From JAAYEL01 sp964344625 (GTDB lineage Bacteria > Bacillota > Clostridia > Tissierellales > Peptoniphilaceae): 8,957 bases of DNA. Below the pieces are notes generated by a model. It had not been told where the DNA came from, made no database searches, and saw only the letters and a list, made by a program, of their open reading frames with translations. Positions 1-7,038 of the stretch are shown here, piece by piece. The position numbers and the translations under genes are program-made. How positions within the stretch are numbered: the first letter of the stretch is position 1; every line of letters starts with the position of its first letter. The stretch covers positions 1 through 8,957 of the forward strand of contig CAYFNZ010000040.1 in the NCBI GenBank assembly GCA_964344625.1, read 5' to 3'.

Positions 1-9
1 AATGCCCAT

Positions 10-45
10 AAAAAACAGAGACAAGTCTTATCTCATCTCTGTTTT
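10..45 (-). terminator. Rho-independent terminator at the operon end
   Basis: A perfect 10-bp inverted repeat (arms 12-21 and 36-45) encloses a 14-nt loop. On the minus strand the second arm (TCTCTGTTTT) runs straight into a T tract (TTTTTTA). It begins a few bases after the stop codon of the EIIA gene, so it should end the transcript of the arabinose operon. The A-rich flank on the other side means it might also work in the opposite direction. Confidence 0.85.
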
Positions 46-49
46 CATA

Positions 50-505
50 TCAGTTTATATCTATTATTTGTCCTTCAAAAGCTGGTAAGACTCCTTCTTT
101 TAATAAATTAACTTTTTTATTGCCATTTATTACCATTATACAAGTTGTAGACTTTCCTAAGCCCCTAATCTTATCCAGGTCCATTACGCAGATTAAATCG
201 CCTTGTTTAATTTTATCTCCTATGTTGACCTTTTTCTCAAATCCTTGGCCAGCTAATTCTACGGTATTAATCCCTAAGTGAAGCAAAATCTCTAATCCAC
301 TTTCAGATTTAAGGATATAGGCGTGATTTTCAGGGAAAATTGACTTAACAACTCCATCAAAAGGTGCGTAAATTTTGCCATCTACTGGCTCTATCGCATA
401 TCCTCCCCCCATAATCCCATTTGAAAATGCTGCATCATTTACATCTTCCAATTTAATTATTTTACCCGCTGCAAAATTTCTAAAATTTTGTGACTTATCA
501 AACAT
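50..505 (-). CDS. Stand-alone PTS EIIA(Glc)-family protein
   Basis: A 151-residue single-domain protein of the sugar PTS EIIA glucose family (crr/PTS_EIIA_1). It shows the family's order of motifs: AAGKIIKLEDV near residues 12-22, the PVDGKIYAPFDGVV strand near 40-53, and the active-site block LLHLGINTVEL at 74-84. His76 is the expected phosphorylated residue and His61 (in ENHAYIL) the partner; their 15-residue spacing equals that of His75/His90 in E. coli EIIA(Glc). The length is normal for a free EIIA. No EIIB, EIIC or HPr gene lies beside it. It starts at ATG 505, with AGGAGGAG about 10 nt upstream, 31 bases after araR, and is the last gene before the terminator. Family assignment is firm. 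Its role here is inferred: it could serve a PTS permease encoded elsewhere, or regulate the neighbouring transporter as EIIA(Glc) regulates MalFGK2 in enterobacteria. Confidence 0.9.
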   Translation of the reverse strand: MFDKSQNFRNFAAGKIIKLEDVNDAAFSNGIMGGGYAIEPVDGKIYAPFDGVVKSIFPENHAYILKSESGLEILLHLGINTVELAGQGFEKKVNIGDKIKQGDLICVMDLDKIRGLGKSTTCIMVINGNKKVNLLKEGVLPAFEGQIIDIN

Positions 506-536
506 ATTATTTTTTCTCCTCCTAGTTCAAAGGCTA

Positions 537-1622
537 TTAATCTATAAGTTTTTTTACAGATTGTCTAACCTTAAGATCCCCAGAAAAAACATATCGTTGA
601 TTTTTAAAATCTTGATTTAATATAGAATTCATAATCCATTCAGCAGCCTTAACTCCTAGAGCAATTTTTGGATGGTCAACTGAACTAATTCCCAAGTTCT
701 GACTTATAATAGAATTATCTATACTTGTAATAGATAGATCTCTAGGCATTTCCAGATTTGCAACTGTTAATCTTTTCAAAACGTATGAGGCAATCTGGTC
801 ATTGTAGCAAAATACACCTGTGTACTTCCCTTTTTCAAAATCCTTAAAAAAGTTTTCTACAGCTAATTTTTCTTCATGCGTCTTATATATATAGATGCTA
901 TCTTCTAGGAAAACCCCATTTTCATCTAGAGCTTTTAAGTACCCCTTTAACCTGTATTTACCTTGCTTATCGTCATATTTTATTATAGTAGCAATATTTC
1001 TATGACCATTTTTAATAAGTTCCATAGTCGCATCATATCCAGCTTTTTCATCAGCAAATAAAATCTGATTTGACTCAATCAAGCCGTAGTTTGCATGAAT
1101 CATAACATAAGGAATTTGAGCTTGTTTTAGCTTATTATAATAAGTTAAGTTAGGATTGTACTCATTACTTTTTGTAGGTTCAATTATAAGTCCATCAACC
1201 TTTTTTTCAATCATCGAGATAATGCTTTTTCTTTCTATACTATGGTCGTTATTCGTACTAGATAGAAGTAAAGTTGTATTATACTTTTTTAATGTATCTT
1301 CTATCCCCCTAATAATTGAAGGAAAAATATATTCTGATATATGAGTAGTAATTATACCTATAGTCTTATTTTTTAACTTTTCTTCTATTTCACTTTCATT
1401 ATATTTATAAGTAACATAAGTGCCTGATCCCTTTTGGCTCTTTATGTAGCCCTCTTCTTCTAAGATAGCAAGAGCCTTCCTAATCGTATACCTACTAACT
1501 TCATATTCATTAGTAAGTTCATATTCTGTTGGGATAGTGTCACCAAATAAATATTTTTTCTCTCTGATTTTTTTAGCAATATCATCAGAAATCTGTTTAT
1601 ATTTAGGTATAAACTTATCCAT
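537..1622 (-). CDS. araR: AraR, GntR/LacI-hybrid arabinose repressor
   Basis: A 361-residue transcriptional regulator. Residues 1-70 form a GntR-type winged helix-turn-helix (IPTEYELTNEYEVSRYTIRK, then ALAILEEEGYI and the wing QKGSGTYV). Residues from about 88 form a LacI/periplasmic-binding-protein-like effector domain (KTIGIITTHISEYIFPSIIRGIED, here split as residues 86-109, with DGLIIEPT near 144 and VFCYNDQIASYVLKRL further on). This fusion is the AraR architecture of Bacillus and Clostridium, where L-arabinose releases the repressor from its operators. The ATG at 1622 has GGGAGG a few bases upstream. The gene sits after the permease and before the EIIA gene in the same direction, so it is probably autoregulated through the operon, perhaps also read from a weak promoter in the 51-base gap before it. 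The assignment rests on the domain pairing plus the araA/kinase context; a regulator for another pentose is less likely. Confidence 0.88.
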   Translation of the reverse strand: MDKFIPKYKQISDDIAKKIREKKYLFGDTIPTEYELTNEYEVSRYTIRKALAILEEEGYIKSQKGSGTYVTYKYNESEIEEKLKNKTIGIITTHISEYIFPSIIRGIEDTLKKYNTTLLLSSTNNDHSIERKSIISMIEKKVDGLIIEPTKSNEYNPNLTYYNKLKQAQIPYVMIHANYGLIESNQILFADEKAGYDATMELIKNGHRNIATIIKYDDKQGKYRLKGYLKALDENGVFLEDSIYIYKTHEEKLAVENFFKDFEKGKYTGVFCYNDQIASYVLKRLTVANLEMPRDLSITSIDNSIISQNLGISSVDHPKIALGVKAAEWIMNSILNQDFKNQRYVFSGDLKVRQSVKKLID

Positions 1623-1627
1623 ATTTT

Positions 1628-1676
1628 CCTCCCAAATAATCGACTTTCTTTATATAAATATATACCAAAAAGTCTA
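1628..1676 (-). promoter_or_regulatory. Possible internal promoter for araR and the EIIA gene
   Basis: On the minus strand TAGACT (1676-1671, four of six matches to TTGACA) is followed after 16 nt by TATAAA (1654-1649, five of six matches to TATAAT). It is followed closely by the araR ribosome binding site GGGAGG (1633-1628). It would let the repressor be made when the main operon promoter is off. The gap is very AT-rich, so boxes of this quality may occur by chance. Confidence 0.3.
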
Positions 1677-2891
1677 GTTTGTCTTTCTCTTTTGATTATA
1701 TTTATCTAGGACTACAGCTAACAATAATATTAATCCTCTAATACCTTGTTGCCAATCAACACCTATTCCGATTATTGACATACCATTATTTAAGATACCC
1801 ATAATCAAACCGCCTATGATTGTTCCACTTATTGTCCCGATACCTCCTGAAGTAGAAGCTCCTCCAAAGTAAACAGCTGATAAGGCATCAGTTTCAAGTC
1901 CCATACCAGCTTGTGGAGTAGCGGCATTTAGTCTTGACGCTAAAATTAAACCAGCTAAGGCAGCTAATAAGCCCATATTAACAAACACAAGGAAGGTAAT
2001 TTTTTTAGTCTTAATCCCAGATAATTCTGCGGATTTAATGTTACCTCCTGTAGCATAAATATGTCTTCCGGCAACCATTCTTTGAGTCAAAAAAGAATAA
2101 AAACCCGCCAATAACACTATTATTATAAGCACAAAAGGGAATCCTTCATAGCTTGCAAAAAGGTATGTTAATACTCCAAGGACTATTACTAATGATACAC
2201 ATTTTAATATGAATAAAGGAAAAGATTCTATTTCCATCTCATTCTTAATTTTAACTTGTCTGCTCTTATAAAAGGAAGCAAGCATAAGTATTATTGAAGC
2301 AAGTGAAATTATGATGGTTGTGATATGTAATTCTCCACCACCAATATTTGGTAAATATCCTGTACTTAAATATTGGAAAGATTCAGGAAATCCTGCTATA
2401 GATGTTCCTTGTAATAATATTTGAGTGACACCTCTAAACAACAACATTCCAGCTATAGTTACTATAAAAGCGGGTATGCCAACATAAGCAATCCAAAACC
2501 CATTCCAAGCACCAATTAATGCGCCGATAGCCAGACTTATTATTACCCCTAAAATAGGGTTAACATGGTATTTAATCATAATTATTGATGCAACAGCACC
2601 GACAACAGCAACAACTGACCCTACAGAAAGGTCAACATGTCCTAATAGTACTACTAGCAACATACCTATAGACAAAACTATTATGTGCGAGTTTTGTAAA
2701 ATTAAGTTTGTAATATTTAGAGGTCTAAATAAAACCCCTTGTGTCAAAATCTGAAAAATAATAAGCACAAAGGCTAAAATAATAATCATACTATAGTTAC
2801 TAAAAACATTTAGCAACTTTTCTTTTACACTATTTTTCTTCTTAATATCTATGTTATCTTCAACTTTGATTTGTTCTTTTTTATCATTCAT
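1674..2891 (-). CDS. mmsB: Monosaccharide ABC transporter permease, MmsB/GguB type
   Basis: A 405-residue integral membrane permease of the ribose/galactose (RbsC-like, BPD_transp_2) family. After a charged N-terminal tail of about 30 residues come many hydrophobic segments. Family signatures are present: GHVDLSVGS at 84-92, the cytoplasmic ATPase-contact region GRHIYATGGNIKSAELSGI at 275-293, and YFGGASTSGGIGTISGT at 341-357. The extra loop and membrane segments around 205-270 and the overall length suit the GguB/MmsB subgroup rather than the shorter RbsC. Two copies should form the channel for the sugar delivered by the lipoprotein encoded two genes upstream. The ATG at 2891 lies only 2 nt after the ATPase stop codon, with GAGGTG inside the end of that gene, so the two are probably translationally coupled. 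Arabinose as the substrate is inferred from araA and araR next to it; relatives carry several monosaccharides. Confidence 0.88.
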   Translation of the reverse strand: MNDKKEQIKVEDNIDIKKKNSVKEKLLNVFSNYSMIIILAFVLIIFQILTQGVLFRPLNITNLILQNSHIIVLSIGMLLVVLLGHVDLSVGSVVAVVGAVASIIMIKYHVNPILGVIISLAIGALIGAWNGFWIAYVGIPAFIVTIAGMLLFRGVTQILLQGTSIAGFPESFQYLSTGYLPNIGGGELHITTIIISLASIILMLASFYKSRQVKIKNEMEIESFPLFILKCVSLVIVLGVLTYLFASYEGFPFVLIIIVLLAGFYSFLTQRMVAGRHIYATGGNIKSAELSGIKTKKITFLVFVNMGLLAALAGLILASRLNAATPQAGMGLETDALSAVYFGGASTSGGIGTISGTIIGGLIMGILNNGMSIIGIGVDWQQGIRGLILLLAVVLDKYNQKRKTN

Positions 2892-2893
2892 GA

Positions 2894-4423
2894 TTACACC
2901 TCTTCTGTAGTCATTCTTTCCATTAATTTCTCTTGGTCAGCATCTTCTACTAAAAGTTCACCAGTCATCCTACCTGTGTTCATGGTATAGATTCTATCGC
3001 AAATGCCCAATAATTCTTGCAGCTCTGAGCTAACTACACATATTGCTTTACCCTCTCTAGCCATTTGTTCTATTATCGTGTAAATTTCATACTTAGCACC
3101 GACATCAATCCCTCTCGTTGGCTCGTCTAAGATTAAAATATCCGGATTTGTTTTCAACCACTTACCAATAACAACTTTTTGTTGGTTACCACCACTTAGA
3201 TTTGATACATTTTGATTTATTGAACTGACCTTAATCCCAAGCATCTTCCTATATTCCTCAGAATCAGCAGTTTCCTTCTCCAGGCTAATAACTCCCTTTT
3301 TCGATATATCCTCTAAACTAGCCAAAGTAAGATTTGATCTTACATCCATAAGAAGATTTAGCCCCAAATGTTTTCTATCTTCTGGAACATAGGCAAGACC
3401 GGCATCTATAGCTTCCTTCACATTGTTTAATTCTACTTTTTTACCTTTAATAAACATTTCTCCACTGATATTTGCTCCATAGCTCTTACCGAACATACTC
3501 ATTACAAATTCAGTTCTTCCGGCGCCCATCAAGCCTGCTATTCCAACTATTTCCCCCGCTCTAATATTAAAATCAATATTATTAGAAATAATTTTATTAG
3601 GGTCCAAAGGACTATAAGTTGTCCATTTTTTCACTTCGAATATAATATCTTTTATATTAGGTTTCTTCTCTGGATATCTGTTAGTAAGACTTCTACCAAC
3701 CATTCCCTTAACAATAATATCTTCATCGATATCATGATTCGGATTTTCTAATAACTCCACAGTTTGTCCATCCCTAATAATAGTTATGTTATCCGCTATC
3801 GATTTAACTTCATTGAGTTTATGGGAGATAATTATGGAAGTAATGCCGCTTTTTTTGAATTCTTTCAATAAATTTAATAGGTGTTCACTTTCCGCCTCAT
3901 TAAGGGATGAAGTTGGTTCGTCCAATATCAATAGCCTTACGGTTTTGGAAAATGCCTTTGCAATTTCAACAAGTTGCTGCTGACCAATGCTCAAATCTCC
4001 CAATAGCATATCTGGATTTTTGTCTAAACCCACAATGTCAAGCATTTTCTTTGCTTTTAATAGGGTCTCGTGTTTATCAACTATTCCCTTTTTTGAAATC
4101 TCATGTCCAAGAAAAATATTATCAGCGATTGTAAGGTTTGGACTTAAAGCCAGTTCTTGATGAATGATTACAATTCCATTTTCCTCACTATCCCTTATAT
4201 TATTAAATTTACACAATTCACCATTATAATATATTTCTCCATCATAAGTTCCAAAAGGATATACTCCACTTAAGACTTTCATAAGAGTAGATTTACCAGC
4301 ACCATTTTCTCCACATATACTATGTATTTCACCTGGCATTATTCTAAAATTTACATTATCTAAAGCTTTTACACCAGAAAACTCTTTAGTGATATTTTTC
4401 ATCTCTAGAATATATTCTGACAT
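2894..4423 (-). CDS. mmsA: Monosaccharide ABC transporter ATPase, MmsA/GguA type
   Basis: A 509-residue protein with two fused ABC ATPase domains, the usual form for carbohydrate-uptake transporter family 2 importers. The first domain has Walker A GENGAGKST (38-46), Q-loop Gln89, signature LSIGQQQ (144-150), Walker B LLILDEP (164-170) and the switch His201. The second has a degenerate Walker A, GLMGAGRTE (297-305), in which the lysine is replaced by arginine, then signature LSGGNQQ (409-415) and Walker B ILILDEP (429-435). A degenerate second site is normal for the RbsA/MglA/GguA family, so it does not suggest inactivation. The protein powers import through the permease encoded immediately downstream. 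The ATG at 4423 is preceded by a strong AAGGAGG site. The gene is separated from the binding-protein gene by 57 bases holding a perfect hairpin. Family assignment is secure; arabinose specificity is inferred from context. Confidence 0.92.
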   Translation of the reverse strand: MSEYILEMKNITKEFSGVKALDNVNFRIMPGEIHSICGENGAGKSTLMKVLSGVYPFGTYDGEIYYNGELCKFNNIRDSEENGIVIIHQELALSPNLTIADNIFLGHEISKKGIVDKHETLLKAKKMLDIVGLDKNPDMLLGDLSIGQQQLVEIAKAFSKTVRLLILDEPTSSLNEAESEHLLNLLKEFKKSGITSIIISHKLNEVKSIADNITIIRDGQTVELLENPNHDIDEDIIVKGMVGRSLTNRYPEKKPNIKDIIFEVKKWTTYSPLDPNKIISNNIDFNIRAGEIVGIAGLMGAGRTEFVMSMFGKSYGANISGEMFIKGKKVELNNVKEAIDAGLAYVPEDRKHLGLNLLMDVRSNLTLASLEDISKKGVISLEKETADSEEYRKMLGIKVSSINQNVSNLSGGNQQKVVIGKWLKTNPDILILDEPTRGIDVGAKYEIYTIIEQMAREGKAICVVSSELQELLGICDRIYTMNTGRMTGELLVEDADQEKLMERMTTEEV

Positions 4424-4442
4424 GACTCCTCCTTAAAGAAAC

Positions 4443-4470
4443 TGACTTCCTGATATTTCACAGGAAGTCA
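4443..4470 (-). terminator. Intercistronic hairpin, probable partial terminator or RNA stabiliser
   Basis: A perfect 10-bp stem (arms 4443-4452 and 4461-4470, TGACTTCCTG and its complement) closes an 8-nt loop. It lies 10 bases after the stop codon of the binding-protein gene and before the ATPase ribosome binding site. On the minus strand it is followed only by an interrupted T run (GTTTCTTT), so it should let part of the transcription through. Such hairpins after binding-protein genes commonly give more of that protein than of the ATPase and permease. Confidence 0.75.
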
Positions 4471-4480
4471 ATACTTATAA

Positions 4481-5584
4481 CTACTTTAATTGGTCTTCTG
4501 TATAGTAACCACTATCTATTAGTTGAGCTTTGTAATTATCTTTGTCTACCGCTACTGGCTCAGCAAGATAAGCTGGAACTACCTTTTTACCATTATCATA
4601 TGTTTCTGTATCATTAACTGTTGGTTCTTCTCCTGCTTCTAGGGCTTTAATTATATCTGTTGTAGCTTTAGCAAGTAACCTAGTGTCTTTGAATATAGTC
4701 ATGGTTTGTTCACCCTTAATTATAGATTGAACACCAGCTATGTTTGCGTCTTGACCAGTAATTACTGGAAGAGGCTTAGCTTCAGTTGCATATCCTACAC
4801 CCTTAAGTGAAGAAACAGCCCCAAGACTTATAGCGTCTATTGGTGATAATACTGCATCTATCTTCTTGTCAGTATAATATGCACTTAGAAGGTTGTCCAT
4901 TCTAGCTTGCGCTGTTGAACCATCCCATCTTAAAGTTGCAGTTTGTGAGAATTCAGTTTGTCCACTTGGAACTACTATTTGGCCATTATCAAGATATGGC
5001 TTTAATACTTCCATATATCCTTCATAGTTAATTACAGCATTGTTGTCATCTGGAGATCCTGAGAATATTTCCATGTTGAAAGGTCCCTTAGCTTCTGGTA
5101 AGCCCAATTTATCAACTATGTATTGAGCTGTTAAAGTACCAACCTTAAAGTTATCAAATGTTACATAATAATCAACCTTATCAGTTCCCATTAATAACCT
5201 ATCATAAGCTATAACCTTTATTCCTTCTTTTGCAGCTTTTTCAAGAACATCTGTTAATGCTGATCCATCAATAGAAGCAATAACCAAGTAATCTACACCT
5301 TTAGTAATCATATTTTCAATCTGAGCCACTTGGTTTTCAACCTTATCTTCACCATATTGAAGGTCTGTCTTATATCCTAGTTCTTCTAGTTGTTTCACTA
5401 AGTTATTTCCATCATCAATCCATCTTTGAGATGATTTTGTAGGCATTTCAATTCCAATGTATGGTTGTTTACCTTCACCTTTACCACCTGCTTCACCTGG
5501 TTTTTCCTCGGACTTGCCACAAGCTGCTAGAAGCATAACTAGCGCCAATAAAAGTGCTAAAATTTTAGAAATATTTTTTTTCAT
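4481..5584 (-). CDS. chvE: Sugar-binding lipoprotein of the ABC importer, ChvE type
   Basis: A 367-residue extracellular substrate-binding lipoprotein. Residues 1-21 are a lipoprotein signal peptide: a basic start (MKKNISK), a hydrophobic stretch, then the lipobox LAAC with Cys22 as the lipidation site. A Gly/Lys/Glu-rich linker follows to about residue 40. The mature part is a type I periplasmic-binding-protein fold of the ChvE/multiple-monosaccharide group, shown by YIGIEMPTKSSQRWIDDGNN, DYLVIASIDGSALTDVLEKA, VIAYDRLLMGTDKVDYYVTF and the late VITGQDANIAGVQSIIKGEQ. It should capture the pentose outside the membrane and hand it to the downstream permease. The ATG at 5584 has GGGGAG upstream, overlapping the end of araA closely (12 bases between the genes), which ties the transporter to the catabolic genes. 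ChvE relatives bind arabinose, galactose, glucose and xylose, so strict arabinose specificity is not proven. Confidence 0.9.
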   Translation of the reverse strand: MKKNISKILALLLALVMLLAACGKSEEKPGEAGGKGEGKQPYIGIEMPTKSSQRWIDDGNNLVKQLEELGYKTDLQYGEDKVENQVAQIENMITKGVDYLVIASIDGSALTDVLEKAAKEGIKVIAYDRLLMGTDKVDYYVTFDNFKVGTLTAQYIVDKLGLPEAKGPFNMEIFSGSPDDNNAVINYEGYMEVLKPYLDNGQIVVPSGQTEFSQTATLRWDGSTAQARMDNLLSAYYTDKKIDAVLSPIDAISLGAVSSLKGVGYATEAKPLPVITGQDANIAGVQSIIKGEQTMTIFKDTRLLAKATTDIIKALEAGEEPTVNDTETYDNGKKVVPAYLAEPVAVDKDNYKAQLIDSGYYTEDQLK

Positions 5585-5596
5585 TTCACTCTCCCC

Positions 5597-7012
5597 TTAT
5601 TTTATTACTACATGTTTTAAATCAAACATTTTAGCCAAATTGATAATTTGTTCTTCACACAATCCCATGGACACAACTGAGTGGTGTCCACCACCTTCTT
5701 CAATCCATCTTGTAACGCCTGTTTCAAGATCTGGTTTAACCTTCCAATAAACCCTAGCAACCGGTAGGTTTGGTGCCTTTTCTTCAGGTTTAATTATTTC
5801 CACTTCATTAATCAATAACTTAAACTCATCACCAAAATCCGCCATACTTACAACTACCGCATCTCCAAGTTTGGAATCAAAAATTAATCTAGCAGGATCT
5901 TCCTTACCACCAATTGATAATGGCTTAACTATTACCCTTGGTTTTTCATTAGCCATAGTCGGATCTACTTCAAGCATATGTGCTTCAAGCACAGCTTCTT
6001 TTCCCAAAGTTAGTTCATAAGTATAATCTTCTGTAAATCCAGTAGCGTAATTTCCAGACATCACCTTTAGTAACCTATTTAGAGCTGCTGTCTTCCAATC
6101 TCCTTCAGCTGCAAATCCATATCCCTTTGCTACCAGCCTTTGAACTGCAAGACCAGGTAGTTGCTTCATACCATGAAGATCTTCAAAGTTTGTTGTAAAG
6201 GCATTGTAGGATCTTTCTTTTAAAAACGCTTCTAATCCTAATTCAATCTTTGCCTGTTTCCTTAAACTATCGAAGAAATATTCTTTTTCACTCTCTTCAT
6301 ACTTAAAGTCATATTGACTCTCATATTCCTTAACTAAGTCCTCTATTTCTTCTTCTTTTACTTGGTCTATCCTTTCAACCAAATCTCCGATTCCATAATA
6401 GTCTACTGTCCAGCCAAATTGTATTTGCGCTTCTATTTTGTCACCTTCTGTAACAGCTACATTTCTCATATTATCGCCAAATCTCGCAACTTTTATTTCT
6501 TGACTTGCCGCATATCCTATTGCTGCCACCATCCAGTTACCAATTTTCTTTTGAACTCCTTCATCTTTCCAATATCCAAAGACTACCTTATTATTCTTCT
6601 TCAATCTGGCGTTAATATATCCATACTCTCTGTCACCATGAGCAGCTTGATTAAGATTCATAAAATCCATATCAATAGTTTCCCAAGGTATTTCCCTATT
6701 AAATTGTGTTGCTAGGTGTAAAAGAGGCTTTTGCAATAACTTTGTCCCCTTAATCCACATTTTTGCAGGAGAAAAAGTGTGCATCCAAGTTATTACACCA
6801 GCAACTTCATCCCTGTAATTTGCTTCCTTCATTAAATCAGTAATCTTATCGGCTGATGTTGCTATTCCTTTATAGACTATTTTATTTTTTAAGTGTTCAC
6901 TCTCATTTAAGGCATCAACCATTTCCCTAGTATGTAGATCAACTTGCTCCAGGGTTTCTTCCCCATAGAGGTGTTGGCTACCTACTATAAACCAAAACTC
7001 ATAATTGTTCAT
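5597..7012 (-). CDS. araA: L-arabinose isomerase
   Basis: A 471-residue cytoplasmic enzyme converting L-arabinose to L-ribulose, the first catabolic step. The N-terminus FWFIVGSQHLYGEETLEQV is the AraA hallmark. Other family blocks are MHTFSPAKMWI (77-87), the FTTNFEDLHGMKQLPGLAVQ block (from 272), GYGFAAEGDWKTAAL (297-311) and EAHMLEVDP (343-351). By comparison with E. coli AraA, the metal and catalytic residues should be Glu277, Glu303, His345 and a His in the GGGHHSV motif (443-444); all are present. Length is close to the 470-500 usual for the family and the frame is intact. The ATG at 7012 has a G-rich site (AAGGGGG) a few bases upstream. It follows the kinase gene by 26 bases and precedes the binding-protein gene by 12, so the three are almost certainly one transcript. 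This is the most secure functional call in the window. Confidence 0.97.
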   Translation of the reverse strand: MNNYEFWFIVGSQHLYGEETLEQVDLHTREMVDALNESEHLKNKIVYKGIATSADKITDLMKEANYRDEVAGVITWMHTFSPAKMWIKGTKLLQKPLLHLATQFNREIPWETIDMDFMNLNQAAHGDREYGYINARLKKNNKVVFGYWKDEGVQKKIGNWMVAAIGYAASQEIKVARFGDNMRNVAVTEGDKIEAQIQFGWTVDYYGIGDLVERIDQVKEEEIEDLVKEYESQYDFKYEESEKEYFFDSLRKQAKIELGLEAFLKERSYNAFTTNFEDLHGMKQLPGLAVQRLVAKGYGFAAEGDWKTAALNRLLKVMSGNYATGFTEDYTYELTLGKEAVLEAHMLEVDPTMANEKPRVIVKPLSIGGKEDPARLIFDSKLGDAVVVSMADFGDEFKLLINEVEIIKPEEKAPNLPVARVYWKVKPDLETGVTRWIEEGGGHHSVVSMGLCEEQIINLAKMFDLKHVVIK

Positions 7013-7038
7013 CCTTACCCCCTTGATTTCAATAAATC

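Noticed and set aside
422..435. A second cre-like site (TGAAAATGCTGCAT) inside the EIIA gene
   Set aside because: It lacks the central CG that is the most conserved part of cre, and it is within coding sequence far from a promoter.
3494..3533. Loss of the Walker A lysine in the second ATPase domain as evidence of an inactive transporter
   Set aside because: Degenerate second nucleotide site is the normal state for RbsA/MglA/GguA-type double ATPases.
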